Shown piece after piece: positions 33,283-43,347 of a stretch of 64,000 bases of DNA. This stretch comes from Bog-532 sp963824545 (GTDB taxonomy: Bacteria > Actinomycetota > Actinomycetes > Streptosporangiales > Streptosporangiaceae), in contig CAWGPP010000006.1 in NCBI GenBank assembly GCA_963824545.1, forward strand, positions 62,001 to 126,000, written 5' to 3'. Position 1 is the stretch's first letter; each line of letters begins with the position of its first letter. Both the position numbers and the translations under genes were made by a program. Under the pieces are notes generated by a model. It made no database searches. It was not told the origin of the DNA and saw only the letters and a list, made by a program, of their open reading frames with translations.

Positions 33283-34236
33283 GTGGTGGCGCGCACTAGG
33301 TATGCGCCCGACCGGGGACTTACCGCTCGCATGACCGCGACGATGTTCCTGCTCGGGCTCGTATTCGTGGCCTTTGTCGCCGCAATCGTCTTTATCCTCA
33401 GCGCCGTGCAGGCGTCCGGCGCTCTGATCGTGCTGGCCGCGGTCGTGATCGGCGGTGGCCTGGCCATCGGTTCCCTGTTCTACTCGGACAAGATCGCCCT
33501 CTCCACGGCGGGAGCCCAGATCGTCACCCCGCAGCAGGCACCCGAGCTGCACGGCGTCGTGGACCGGATCTGCGCGCTGGCGGACATGCCGAAGCCGCGG
33601 ATCGCGATCTCCCCGACGGACATCCCGAACGCCTTCGCGACCGGCCGTAACACCAAGCACGCTGTCCTCTGCGTGACCGACGGCCTGCTGCGCCGGCTGA
33701 ACCGCGAGGAACTCGAGGGTGTGATCGCGCACGAGCTGTCCCACGTGGCGCACAAGGACGTCACGGTGATGACGGTCGCCTCCTTCCTCGCCATCATCGC
33801 CGGCCTGCTGATCAGGTTCTCGTTCTACGGGGAGCTCTTCGGCGGCGGCGGCGCCGCAACAGCAACGACCAGAGCTCCGGCCTGATCCTGCTGACCATCA
33901 TGGCCGTCAGCATCGTCGTGTACGCGATCAGCTTCCTGCTGATCCGGCTGCTGTCGCGGTACCGCGAGCTGGCCGCCGACCGGTCCGGCGCGCTGCTCAC
34001 CGGGCAGCCGTCCGCGCTGTCCAGCGCGCTGCAGAAGGTGAGCGGCACGATCGCGCGGATCCCGACCAAGGACCTGCGCGAGGCCCAGCCGCTGAACGCC
34101 TTCTTCTTCGTCCCCGCCCTCAGCGCGCGCGAGGCTCGGGACGAAGATCGCGGAGCCTGTTCTCGACCCACCCGCCGCTGGACAAGCGGCTGGCGCAGCT
34201 CGCGAAGATCTCAGCGCAGCTATCGAGGCAGCAGTA
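33283..34236 (+). CDS. htpX: HtpX-like zinc metalloprotease (two frameshifts)
   Basis: Three frames together give a complete HtpX. The first holds two membrane helices and VIAHELSHVAHKDVTVMTVA (HExxH zinc site). After a break at about 33842-33855 in a GGC run the second holds SIVVYAISFLLIRLLSRYRE, LAADRSGALL (third ligand Glu in RELAADR) and NAFFFVPALS. After a second break at about 34128-34150 the third holds SLFSTHPPLDKRLAQLAKIS and the stop at 34236. HtpX degrades damaged membrane proteins. The intact motifs in every segment favour base-calling errors over decay. Confidence 0.85.
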
Positions 34237-34819
34237 GTGGGCTTCCTGGACACGCTCCTCGGCCGGACGAAGCCGGTCGCAGCCCAACCTGGACGTGCTG
34301 TTCCAGCTGCCGTCCGCGGCGGTGACCCTGCAGGCGTCGACCGGTTTCACCCCGACCGGGACCGGATCGGTGTGCTTCCGCCCCGTCGAGGGCCGGGCGT
34401 TCGCGGACGTCGAGAAGGACGTCCGCGAACTGCTCGACCTGAGCGGCGCGAAGAGCGGCACGCTGCCGGTCGAGGTGACCAAGGATTCCTACGGGTTCAC
34501 CTGGCTGGTCAGCTCGCACCTGTCCACCGAGGTCGAGGACCTGGTCACCGACCTGCACGCGGTGAACTCCGCGCTGGTGGACAACGGCTTCGGCCCCCAG
34601 CTGCTCTGCACGCTGGTCGCCTTCCGGGACGACGCCGGGCGGCGGCTGGCGCTGGTGTACCTGTTCAAGCGGGGCACGTTCTACCCGTTCGCCCCGCTGT
34701 CCGGGGAGCGCCGGGACAGCTCGCTGGAGCTGCAGATCAAGGGTGCGCTGGAGGGCGACCTGAAGATCGAGCAGGACCTGTCGCGGTGGTTCCCCGTGTG
34801 GGGCGCGCCCGGCCTGTGA
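34237..34819 (+). CDS. PspA-associated protein PspAB (frameshifted near its start)
   Basis: The first frame gives MGFLDTLLGRTKPV. After one extra base at about 34283 the second gives QPNLDVLFQLPSAAVTLQAS, TGFTPTGTGSVCFRPVEGRA, DSYGFTWLVSSHLST and DLSRWFPVWGAPGL. The order and ending are those of PspAB, the third Psp partner, which is always near htpX in actinobacteria. GTG start directly after the htpX stop. Confidence 0.88.
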
Positions 34820-34966
34820 CGGCCGCCCGGATGGGAAACCTCGCGTCAACCAGATACGGAATGTCCGTGCCTGGCTTATCGTTGTGCGTGAGAGTCCGGC
34901 AGACTGAATGAAGAAACTGCACATCGGATCACGCCAGACCCAGACCGAGGCGGGAGCTACATACAG

Positions 34967-35318
34967 ATGACCGTTCAGCAAGAGGCCACGCAGCAGGGTG
35001 TCATCCTCACCGAGGGTGCGGCCGACGAAGGTCAGCAGCCTGCTCATCCAGGAAGGCCGCGACGACCTCAAGCTGCGCATTGCCGTGCAGCCCGGTGGCT
35101 GCTCCGGTCTCCGCTACCAGCTCTACTTCGACGACCGCCAGATCGACGGCGACATCGTGACTGAGTTCGGCAGCGTTGCGGTAGTCACGGACAAGATGAG
35201 CGCCCCGTACCTGATGGGCGCGACCATCGACTTCGTGGACACGATCGAGAAGCAGGGCTTCACGATCGACAACCCCAACGCGTCGGGCTCCTGCGCCTGC
35301 GGCGACTCTTTCCACTGA
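34967..35318 (+). CDS. erpA: Iron-sulfur cluster insertion protein ErpA/HesB family (frameshifted)
   Basis: From the ATG at 34967 the first frame encodes MTVQQEATQQGVILTEGAAD. One extra base at about 35027 shifts the rest: VSSLLIQEGRDDLKLRIAVQ, PGGCSGLRYQLYFDD and NPNASGSCACGDSF. The three cluster-ligand cysteines (GGCSG and SCACG) are intact. The protein delivers Fe-S clusters to apo-enzymes. It is a widely conserved housekeeping gene, so the frameshift is likely an error in the sequence. Confidence 0.9.
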
Positions 35319-35321
35319 TCA

Positions 35322-36296
35322 GTGCGGATAGCCGTCACGGGGTCGGTCGCCACCGACCACCTGATGACCTTCCCGGGAAAGTTCACCGATCACCTCGTAG
35401 CGGACAAGCTTGACCGGGTCTCCCTGTCGTTCCTCGTGGACGACCTGGAGATCCGGCAAGGTGGCGTGGCCGCGAACATCGCCTTCGGCATGGGCTGCCT
35501 GGGCCTGCGACCACTGCTCGTCGGCGCGGTCGGCCAGGACTTCGCGAGTTACCGGTCGTGGCTGGACGCACACGGCGTGGATACCAGCGAGGTGCTGGAA
35601 TCGAAGCGGTCACACACCGCGCGGTTCGTCTGCACGACCGACCAGGACGGCAACCAGATCGCGTCGTTCTACCCGGGCGCGATGGCCGAGGCGCGGGACA
35701 TCTCCATCACCGACGTCGCCGGCCAGGCGGGGGGAGTGGACCTCGTCCTGATCGGCGCCGACGACCCGGAGGCCATGTTCCGGCACACCGCGGGCTGCGC
35801 GGGGGCCGGGATCCCGTTCGCCGCGGACCCGTCCCAGCAACTGCCGCGGATGGACACGGAGCAGACCCGGACGCTGGTGGACGGGGCCGCGTACCTGTTC
35901 TCCAACGAGTACGAGCTCGCGCTCATCGAGCAGAAGACCGGCTGGGACGCCGAGGAGATCGGCAAGCACGTCGACATCCAGGTGACCACGCTCGCCGCGG
36001 CGGGCGCGCGGATCACCCGGGCGGGCCAGCCCCCGGTCACGGTGGCCGCCATCCCCGGGGTGCAGGCGCTCGACCCGACCGGCGCCGGCGACGCGTTCCG
36101 GGCCGGCTTCCTCGCCGCCGTCGCCTGGCAGCTTCCGCTGGAGCGCGCCGGCCAGCTCGGCTGCCTGGTCGCGGCGTCCGTCCTGGAGACGGTCGGCACC
36201 CAGGAGTACCAGCTGACCAGCACCGCCCTCACCGAGCGCTTCGCCGCCGCCTACGGCGCCGAAGCCGCCAACGAGGTGGCCCAGCACCTGGCGTAG
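35322..36296 (+). CDS. adoK: PfkB-family carbohydrate kinase, adenosine kinase-like
   Basis: A 324-residue ribokinase-fold protein: VTGSVATDHLMTFPGKFTDH, RQGGVAANIAFGMGCLGLRP (substrate Gly-Gly), LFSNEYELALIEQKTGWDAE and VQALDPTGAGDAFRAGFLAA (anion hole and catalytic Asp in GAGDAF). Its place directly after erpA matches mycobacterial adoK, and the sequence resembles that bacterial adenosine kinase more than ribokinase. GTG start, 3 bp after erpA. Confidence 0.88.
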   Translation: MRIAVTGSVATDHLMTFPGKFTDHLVADKLDRVSLSFLVDDLEIRQGGVAANIAFGMGCLGLRPLLVGAVGQDFASYRSWLDAHGVDTSEVLESKRSHTARFVCTTDQDGNQIASFYPGAMAEARDISITDVAGQAGGVDLVLIGADDPEAMFRHTAGCAGAGIPFAADPSQQLPRMDTEQTRTLVDGAAYLFSNEYELALIEQKTGWDAEEIGKHVDIQVTTLAAAGARITRAGQPPVTVAAIPGVQALDPTGAGDAFRAGFLAAVAWQLPLERAGQLGCLVAASVLETVGTQEYQLTSTALTERFAAAYGAEAANEVAQHLA

Positions 36297-36308
36297 GCAC
36301 GCAGCGAG

Positions 36309-36342
36309 AAGCGGGGCGGTCCCAGCTGAGACCGCCCCGCTT
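36309..36342 (+). terminator. Rho-independent terminator after adoK
   Basis: AAGCGGGGCGGTC and GACCGCCCCGCTT form a perfect 13-bp stem with an 8-base loop, and TTTT overlaps the 3' edge. It lies 13 bp after the adoK stop. Confidence 0.9.
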
Positions 36343-36358
36343 TTGCGTGCGCCGCCGC

Positions 36359-36530
36359 CGGGCCGGCGGTCAGTGCCGCTACCGGGCCGTCCGCCAGCGC
36401 CGCTACCGGGCCGCCGGTCCGTGCCGCCGCCGGGTCGGCGGTCAGTGCCGCTACCGGGCCGTCCGCCAGCGCCGCTACCGGGCCGTCAGCGCCGCTTCCC
36501 GGCCAGCCGTCGGCGCCGCTCCCCGGCCGG
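36359..36530. repeat. GC-rich minisatellite after adoK
   Basis: A segment containing GCCGCTACCGGGCCGTCC recurs with a 72-bp period (36364 and 36436), and shorter CCGCTACCGGGCC units recur within it. It fills most of the 350-bp gap between adoK and the S53 peptidase gene. Confidence 0.85.
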
Positions 36531-36647
36531 CGCGTAATCACGTTTCATGTGGATTTCCGTTGGCGTGGTTCTCTTGACCGGGTAGCTCGTCAGGCGTTTG
36601 CTGGGGCAGGTCGGTTTAAGTGCAGTTTTCACAGATTGTGGTCCCAG

Positions 36648-38657
36648 ATGACATCATTCCGGTTTGTCCGGCGAGGCGTGCTCGCGGGCTTGCTGAGCGG
36701 CGTCACCGTCGTGGGGGTCGCTGCGGTGGCGGCTCCCGCCTCCGCTTCGGGCGGCGCCGCTTCGAGCGGCCCGCAGCGGCACCTGATAGCCGGCAGTACT
36801 CCTCGCTGGCTGAAGCAGGCTCGCAACATCAGCGCCACGCCGTCGTCGGAACGAGTTGGCTTCGGCGTCCTGCTCGGCATGCGTGACCAGGCCGGAGCGG
36901 TCGCCACGCTGCAGGCGGTCTCCGACCCGACGAGCGCAAGCTACGGCCAGTGGCTGTCCAACGCGACGTTCGACGAGCGCTACGGCCCGGCCCGGAGCAG
37001 CGTCACCGCCGTCCAGGACTGGCTTCGCGCGCAGGGGTTCCAGATCACCACGACGCTGCCTAGCGGGATGTACGTCGAGGCCAGCGGCACCGTCGCCCAG
37101 GTGCAGAAGACCTTCGCGACCCAGGTACACAACTACTCCTACCTCGGCAAGACGGTGCGGGCCAACACCGGCGAGCTGTCGCTGCCGGCGGGCACCCCGG
37201 CCGCGGTCACCGGCGCGATCGCCGGGGTACTCGGCATCGACCAGGGTTCCACGCTGAAGACCCCCGCCGACACCCTGCCCGGGCCGCCGCCGGGCGTACG
37301 GTACGGGGTGCAGCCGTGCTCGGCGTACTACGGCCAGAAGATCGCCACCGACAAGCCCACGGCCTACGGCACGCACCAGCCGTACGTCGTCTGCGGGTAC
37401 GTTCCCCAGCAGTATCAGTCGGCTTACGGGGAGAGCTCGCTGCTGCGCGGGGGCGTGAGCGGCCGCGGCGTCACCGTGGCCATCACCGACGCCTACGCCG
37501 CGCCGACGATCTACCAGGACGCCCAGCAGTACAACCGCGTCCACGGCCAGCCGCTGTTCACGCCGGGCCAGTTCACGCAGATCACCCCGGGCCCCGACGG
37601 CTACGACCAGGAAAGTGCATGTGACCCGCAGGGCTGGTACGGCGAGGAGACCCTGGACGTCGAGGCCGTGCACGCGATGGCCCCCGGCGCCAAGATCGTC
37701 TACGTCGGGGCGGCCGACTGCGGGAGCGGCCTGGACTACGCGTGGGCCAGCGCGATCGACAACCACGTCGCCAACGTCATCACCAACTCCTGGGGCGCCA
37801 ACATCGACGACATCAGCCTGCTGGGCTCGGCCTACGTCGACTACTACGTGCAGTACTCGCTAGAGGCGGCGCTGACCGGGATCACGGTCAACTTCTCCTC
37901 CGACGACATCGGTGACGGCACGGCGGGTGGCACGGACCTGGCCGCCAAGACCGTGAGCTTCCCCTCCGATGTGCCGTACGTCACCGGCGTCGGCGGCACC
38001 AGCGTGCTGATCGGCAGCCGGGGCCAGTGGGCCGGCGAGCACGGATGGCAGAGCGCCTACTCCACCCTGACCGACGGGGCCTGGGCGCCCACTCCGCCCG
38101 GGAAGTACTCCTCCGGCGGCGGCGGCGGGACCAGCCAGCTGTTCACCCAGCCTTTCTACCAAGCGGGCAAGGTACCCACGAGCATCTCCGAGTACTACGG
38201 CAGCACCCCGATGCGCGCGGTGCCCGACATCTCCGCGGCCGCTGACCCCAATACGGGCTTCGAGGTCGGCGAGACCCAGGCGTTCCCGGACGGGACCTAC
38301 TGGGCGCAGTACCGCATCGGCGGGACCAGCCTGTCGTCTCCGCTCATGGCCGGCGTGGTGGCCGTGGCCGACCAGTTCAGCCATCGCTCCCTCGGGTTCA
38401 TCAATCCCGTGTACTACAAGCTGCTGGGTACCCCGGCGCTGCACGACATCGTCGCGCCGTCGTCGCCGCTGGCGCAGGTCCGCACGGACTACGCCAACTT
38501 CCTCGACAGCTCCGCGGGTTATCTCTTCCGGCTGCAGACGGTCGACGTGCAGAGCACGACCCTGCACGACACCCCCGGGTACGACGACGAAACCGGGGTC
38601 GGCACGCCGGACGGTCCGGCGTTCTTCCTCGGCACGCTGATCGGATCAAGGCACTGA
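36648..38657 (+). CDS. Secreted S53 family peptidase (sedolisin/kumamolisin type)
   Basis: The 669-residue preproprotein has a signal peptide (GVLAGLLSGVTVVGVAAVAA, ending ASA near residue 34). A pro-kumamolisin activation domain runs to about 200 (LGMRDQAGAVATLQAVSDPT, SASYGQWLSNATFDERYGPA). The catalytic domain has the Glu/Asp pair in GEETLDVEAVHAMAPGAK (E-x3-D) and the nucleophile Ser in IGGTSLSSPLMAGVVA. S53 enzymes are acid-active subtilisin relatives and fit an acidic habitat. The ATG at 36648 starts the signal peptide cleanly; the longer frame to 36549 is not favoured. Confidence 0.92.
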   Translation: MTSFRFVRRGVLAGLLSGVTVVGVAAVAAPASASGGAASSGPQRHLIAGSTPRWLKQARNISATPSSERVGFGVLLGMRDQAGAVATLQAVSDPTSASYGQWLSNATFDERYGPARSSVTAVQDWLRAQGFQITTTLPSGMYVEASGTVAQVQKTFATQVHNYSYLGKTVRANTGELSLPAGTPAAVTGAIAGVLGIDQGSTLKTPADTLPGPPPGVRYGVQPCSAYYGQKIATDKPTAYGTHQPYVVCGYVPQQYQSAYGESSLLRGGVSGRGVTVAITDAYAAPTIYQDAQQYNRVHGQPLFTPGQFTQITPGPDGYDQESACDPQGWYGEETLDVEAVHAMAPGAKIVYVGAADCGSGLDYAWASAIDNHVANVITNSWGANIDDISLLGSAYVDYYVQYSLEAALTGITVNFSSDDIGDGTAGGTDLAAKTVSFPSDVPYVTGVGGTSVLIGSRGQWAGEHGWQSAYSTLTDGAWAPTPPGKYSSGGGGGTSQLFTQPFYQAGKVPTSISEYYGSTPMRAVPDISAAADPNTGFEVGETQAFPDGTYWAQYRIGGTSLSSPLMAGVVAVADQFSHRSLGFINPVYYKLLGTPALHDIVAPSSPLAQVRTDYANFLDSSAGYLFRLQTVDVQSTTLHDTPGYDDETGVGTPDGPAFFLGTLIGSRH

Positions 38658-38750
38658 CGCCCAGGCCCGGGGCCCGCGCGGGCCCCGGGCCTGCCGTCGT
38701 TGGCGGACCGGGGCGCCGGTCCCGGGCCGGGCGGCGATAGCGTGGCACGC

Positions 38751-39924
38751 ATGGCACACGCGCTGGCCACCGGCTACCACGGGCCGCCGGAACTGACGGC
38801 GGTGCGCGCGCTGACCGAGTGGACGCTCGATCCGTGGATCCTCGCGCTCGTCGTGCTGCTGGGCGGCGGCTACCTGGCCGCCGCGCGCTACCTGCGCCGC
38901 CGGGGCACGCCCTGGTCGCGGTGGCGGACGGTCAACTTCGCCGGCCTCGGCCTCGGCGTCGTGGTCATCGCAACGATGTCGGCTTTCGGGGCCTACGCCG
39001 GTGTCCTGTTCTACATGCGGGCGTTCCAGACCATCCTGCTCCTCCTGCTGGCGCCGCTGTTCCTCGCCCTGGGCCGCCCGCTGACCCTGGCTATCAGCGT
39101 GTTCCCGCGGGGCGGCGCGCGGATCGAGGGGGCTATCCGGAGCCGCGCGGCCCGGGTCGTGACGTTCCCGGCCATCACCACCCTGGCGCTGGTCGCCGTC
39201 CCCTTTGCCATGTACTTCACCGCCTGGTACACGGCGGCGTTTCACAGCGTGGCCGTGCGCGAGCTCACCTACCTGGCCCTGGTGGTGCCGGGGTTCGTGT
39301 TCTTCTGGACCCTGCTGCGCGTCGATCCGGTGCCGAAGGCCTACTCGTACGGCGTGGCCCTGTGGATTACCTTCGCGGAGGTGATCGGCGACGCGTTCCT
39401 CGGCCTGGCCGTGATCGCGGACAACAGCCTCATCGGCGCGGGCTACTATCACGCGCTGGCCCGGCCCTGGGGCCCCAGCCTGCAGACGGACCAGATCCTG
39501 GGCGGGGGAACGCTGTGGATCCTCGGTGACCTCGTCGGCCTGCCGTTCCTGGTCGCCCAGCTGATCCAGTTCATCCGGGAGGACGAGGCGGAAGCGGCGG
39601 TGATCGACGCCGAACTGGACGCCCGCGACGCCGCGGGGGCCGCCGGGGCCGCCGACACCGCTGGGGCCGCCGACGCCGGCCGACGCCGCGGGGGCCGCCG
39701 GGGCCGCAGGGTCAGCGGCGGGCAGCGGGGCGGCCGGATCAAGCACACCGAACGCACCGGAGTCCGGCGGCTCCGCGCCCCAGCAGGGAGCGGCGAGCCG
39801 CCCAGCACGGCGCCCCCGGATCTCCCGGATCTCCCGATCCCCCGGCCCGTCCGGTCCCGGCGAACCGAACCGCCCGTGGTGGGAGTCCGACCCCCGCTTC
39901 AGCGACCGGTTCAAGGAAGTCTGA
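38751..39924 (+). CDS. CtaG/Caa3-type cytochrome c oxidase assembly protein (frameshift in C-terminal tail)
   Basis: About 300 residues with seven hydrophobic helices: WILALVVLLGGGYLAAARYL, GLGVVVIATMSAFGAYAGVL, FYMRAFQTILLLLLAPLFLA, LALVVPGFVFFWTLLRVDPV and ITFAEVIGDAFLGLAVIA are clear. The actinobacterial signature FQTILLLLLAPLFLALGRPL is present. The tail enters an Ala/Gly minisatellite (about 39640-39700). In the frame one base over it ends RPWWESDPRFSDRFKEV with the stop at 39924, the usual ending of this family. The listed frame running to 39950 is therefore off by one base. It probably helps load copper into oxidase. The TAGCGT seven bases before the ATG suggests a leaderless message. 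Confidence 0.82.
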
Positions 39925-40025
39925 CCCACGCGACGAATACGGGACGCTGACGCCGGGAATTGGCAGCGCCTCAAATTAAATCCCGGGGGTGTTTCGCAAC
40001 CGTGGTGGCGTGGCAAATTTGATTC

Positions 40026-40389
40026 GTGGCACAGATCAACGTCGCGGTCGACGCCCTCGTGGGGGACTGGCTACCGATTCCAGATGTCGCCGCCCGTCTC
40101 AGCATCCCCGCCGGCCGCGTGAAGCAACTGCTCCGCGACAGAAAACTCCTCGCTGTCGCCCGTCCCGACGGCAAGACCGCGGTCCCGGCCGCGTTCTTCG
40201 ACGGCCCGCAGATCGTCAAGGGCCTGCACGGGACGCTAACGCTGCTCTTCGACTGCGGCTTCGACGAAGCCGAAGCGCTGCACTGGCTGTTCACCGAGGA
40301 CGAGACGCTCCCCGGCACGCCGATCCAGGCGATCTGCCGGCAATCGGGGCACCGAGGTCAACCGCCGCGCCCAGGCGCTCGCGATCTAG
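40026..40389 (+). CDS. Rv2175c-family DNA-binding protein (frameshifted near its end)
   Basis: The GTG-started product reads ALVGDWLPIPDVAARLSIPA, GRVKQLLRDRKLLAVARPDG and IVKGLHGTLTLLFDCGFDEA, then WLFTEDETLPGTPIQAI. After one extra base at about 40340 the expected ending NRGTEVNRRAQALAI follows with TAG at 40387-40389. The first half is a winged-helix/MerR-like DNA-binding domain. The mycobacterial homologue is a phosphorylation target of PknL. Confidence 0.8.
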
Positions 40390-40545
40390 GGGTCTTTGCC
40401 CGGGGGGATGACCCCCGTGTCCCCGGGCAAATGGCCTGCATGATCGTCGCGTGCGGCGGCTGGCTGGTTGTGTCGGCTGCCGTCCCAGCCAAGGCGGTCA
40501 CAGGCGATGATGGTGACGCCTGGGAGTCTGTGGACTGGCGGCGCC

Positions 40546-40815
40546 ATGAGGAGCAGGTACGGCGGCTGCGGGCGGACCTTTAAGGCGGTGCAGGAGGGTG
40601 ACTGGCCGCTGGACCCTGTGCGGGAAGCCAGGCGGGTATGGATACTTGACGCGGACCTGGCCAGCGCGTTCGACAAGATCAGCCACGAGCACTTGCTGGA
40701 AATGATCGGCGGTTTCCCCGCGAAGGGGATGATCGCCGGCTGGCTGAAGGCAGGGGTCTTCGAGGCTGGGAAAGGGTTCGTGCCGACCGGGGAGGGAACG
40801 CCATATCGGCGCGCT
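40546..40815 (+). pseudogene. Group II intron reverse transcriptase remnant
   Basis: One frame encodes RRVWILDADLASAFDKISHE, LLEMIGGFPAKGMIAGWLKA and GVFEAGKGFVPTGEGTP. These are RT motifs 3-4 of actinobacterial group II intron maturases (normally LDADLxxAFDxIxH and EEGTPQGGVISPLL). The QGG after GTP, the later YADD catalytic box and the maturase and HNH domains are absent; what follows is degenerate. It is a dead fragment of a retroelement, with no intron ends recognisable around it. Confidence 0.7.
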
Positions 40816-41241
40816 CTGCGTGGGGTTGGGCATCGTCGTCCCCGTACAGATCAACGAAGCTTCGGCCAGGATGACGGCGGCCCGCCAGGGCTGAACAATT
40901 CGTTACTGGATCAGGTGGCAGCGCCTCGGCTAGGCGGTGCCGCGTTCCGTGGTATCCGCATCGATTTCCTCGACGAATCGCTTCGGTAGTGAGCTGCCGA
41001 TCCGCTGATGTGCAATGGGACGTTTGGTCCTCTGCTCCGTGTCTTTCGCCCTGCCGCTCGCTCAGCGGCGTGGGGATACTTGTACTGGCGGTGAAGTCAC
41101 AAGGACCTTGGGCTAGAACCTGGCCTGAACGCCTTGGCGGCGCCGGAAGAGAAGGATACGGACGAAAAGCCTGGGATTGCCGCAGGCTCATCGCTCTGGT
41201 CAGGATTAACCGGCCCCAGGCGCATAAGGGAGGTGTTCCTG

Positions 41242-42669
41242 ATGCGCAGCGGTATCAGGCATGTGCTCTACACCGCTATGACGGCCGGGACAGCGCTGTT
41301 AACACTGCTATTGACACTCAGCCTTGCCGGGACAGTTACCCCGGCGGCGGCAGCTCCGCGGTCAACCGGATCGCCTGTCTACTCGTTCTGGGCGTCGGGC
41401 TATCAAGCCCAGGGGCGATGGTTCCGATGGGCCACGACCACGCTGACCGTGGCACCTCGTCAGGTGCCCAGCCCTGACCAGGGCGGTAACGGGGCTGCCG
41501 TGCTCTCCCTGGTCTATCAGCACGGCGTTCAGGGTAATGGGCTCGGCGCGCTGATCGCCGTCAACGCCGGCGGTGGCGCCGGAAGCGTCTCGTGGACGCA
41601 AAGCTTTGGCGGCACCGGGTCGTTCGACCTGCGGCCCAGAGCGGGCGACCGGCTCACGCTCAGCATCTACTACGACCGTCACGGCCACACCTATTACGCG
41701 GTCACCGACCTCAATCAGCGCGTGACCCGGTCCGTCCGGGTGACGCTGAGCAGTACCCCCCTGGGCCCGGTGGATTACACGATGGCTTGGCTGTATGCAG
41801 GTATCGATACCTCCGCGACGCCCCCGCCGGCCAAGGACACGCAGCTGTGGCAGTTCACCGGCAGCCACCTGACGACCTACAGCGGCGCGCGCGGCACGAT
41901 GCTGGGACCATGGACGACTAGCAAGATCATCGAGACCAGCACCGGTGCCTCCACGGGGACCGTGATGGCGAGCCCGTCCGCGCTGGGGAACCACGGCCAG
42001 GACTTCGGGGTCTGGCTGCGCCCGCTGCCGCTGACCTACACTTCGGGCTTCGCCGGCACGCGGTCAGCACCGCCCGTCCGGTTCGTCTCCACGGCACTGA
42101 CGGTGCCAGCACGGCAGGTGCCCCCTGCGAACGGCGGCGCGGTGCTGGTTGCCCTGGGACACAACGGCGGCGCGACTCCGCGGCCGTACGCGGACATCGA
42201 GGTCTTGCCCGGCGGTGGCGCGGGCAGCATCAGCTACATCTGCAACGCGGCGTCCGGCAGGTTCACGATCAGCCCCAAACCCGGTGACCGCGTAACGGTG
42301 AGCGTTTATTACGACCAGAAGGGGCACTACTTCTTCACCGCCGCCGATACCACCCAGGGCACCGGCCAGACGGTCAGCGCGGCAGCTCTCTACGCCGGGC
42401 AGATGCCCCTGAACTCCGCTGAAGTCCTGGGCATGATCAGCAACGCGGCGGTCACCACGCCGCGCGCCGACATCCGGCTGTGGCAATTCACCGCCGTCCG
42501 TGTCACCACCTACAACGGCACCCGGGGCGGCATCCTCGGCCCCACCTGGGACACCAGCGAATGGATCGACACCACCGGCGGCACCCCGGCCGGAGCCGTC
42601 GTGATGAGCGCGTCGACCCTATCGAACAGCAGCCAGAACTTCAGCGTCTGGCTCCGCCACCGTTCATGA
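41242..42669 (+). CDS. Secreted protein with two tandem beta-sandwich-like repeats
   Basis: The 475-residue product has a signal peptide (AMTAGTALLTLLLTLSLAGT, cleavage after AAAA near 38). Two homologous halves of about 220 residues follow. Each contains ALTVxxRQVP, then GGGAGSxS, GDRxTxSxYYDxxGHxY, LWQFT, a TTYxGxRGxxLGP segment and SxNxxxxFxVWLR. The second half has the only obvious cysteine. The strand-rich pattern and Trp/Tyr distribution recall exported lectin-like or G1-peptidase-fold domains, but I cannot assign a family. GGGAGG precedes the ATG. Confidence 0.65.
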   Translation: MRSGIRHVLYTAMTAGTALLTLLLTLSLAGTVTPAAAAPRSTGSPVYSFWASGYQAQGRWFRWATTTLTVAPRQVPSPDQGGNGAAVLSLVYQHGVQGNGLGALIAVNAGGGAGSVSWTQSFGGTGSFDLRPRAGDRLTLSIYYDRHGHTYYAVTDLNQRVTRSVRVTLSSTPLGPVDYTMAWLYAGIDTSATPPPAKDTQLWQFTGSHLTTYSGARGTMLGPWTTSKIIETSTGASTGTVMASPSALGNHGQDFGVWLRPLPLTYTSGFAGTRSAPPVRFVSTALTVPARQVPPANGGAVLVALGHNGGATPRPYADIEVLPGGGAGSISYICNAASGRFTISPKPGDRVTVSVYYDQKGHYFFTAADTTQGTGQTVSAAALYAGQMPLNSAEVLGMISNAAVTTPRADIRLWQFTAVRVTTYNGTRGGILGPTWDTSEWIDTTGGTPAGAVVMSASTLSNSSQNFSVWLRHRS

Positions 42670-43347
42670 CCACACCGGGGTATGACCCGGTCGGCCGTCT
42701 GGTCGGCCGGGTCGCCCCTCGCGGCCCCGGACACCGCCCCATCCCGTCAGCACCGTGCACGAGCTCACCGGCGGTGCCGATGGCGCCGAACTTTATGGCA
42801 CCAGGGACACCAGGGAGATGAAGCCGCTGTCTGGCAATGGGGGTTGCCCCGGGGACGGTGTGTGCGCGGCGTGCCGCGGGGTCCGGCACCGGGCGCGGGG
42901 CTGGGCGGGCGGGTCGCCCTTCCGTGCCGCTGCTGTTTCCGTGCCCGGTGCGCGGCCGGGGACGAGTGCGGCGGCGCTGAGCCCCGGCCCGCGCGGTGTC
43001 CTTCTCGGTGCCTGCCTTCCTCAGCCTGGACGGCCGGTCCCGCTGGCCGCGTTAGCCTGGTGCCTGTTCACAGTTCGGTTGTCCACTCGATCACGAGCCG
43101 GCGGCCCGGGTCCGGCGTTTGCCATTTGGGGTGGGACGGCCCCCCGGAACCCCCCGCGTGCTCGCCGCGGCCCCGCCAGTCGTGCTCGCCGTAGCCCCGC
43201 CAGTCGTGCTCGCCGTAGCGCCGGCGCTCGCCGGGGCACGAGGGCCCGGCTCGCTGGCCGGTCGGACCTTTGGTCCGGCCACTCGCCAGTAGGTCCTGCT
43301 GCGGTTCCGCCGACAGCACAGGCGTGGCGGTCTGGTAGGACGGGAGC
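42670..43347. other. Long intergenic region with 24-bp tandem repeat
   Basis: I see no gene in these 678 bp. A 24-bp unit starting CGTGCTCGCCG repeats about three times at 43157-43226. Open frames across the region on both strands have repeat-like composition and no recognisable protein. The priA promoter should lie just before 43348, where TAGGAC sits six bases before the GTG. Confidence 0.55.
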
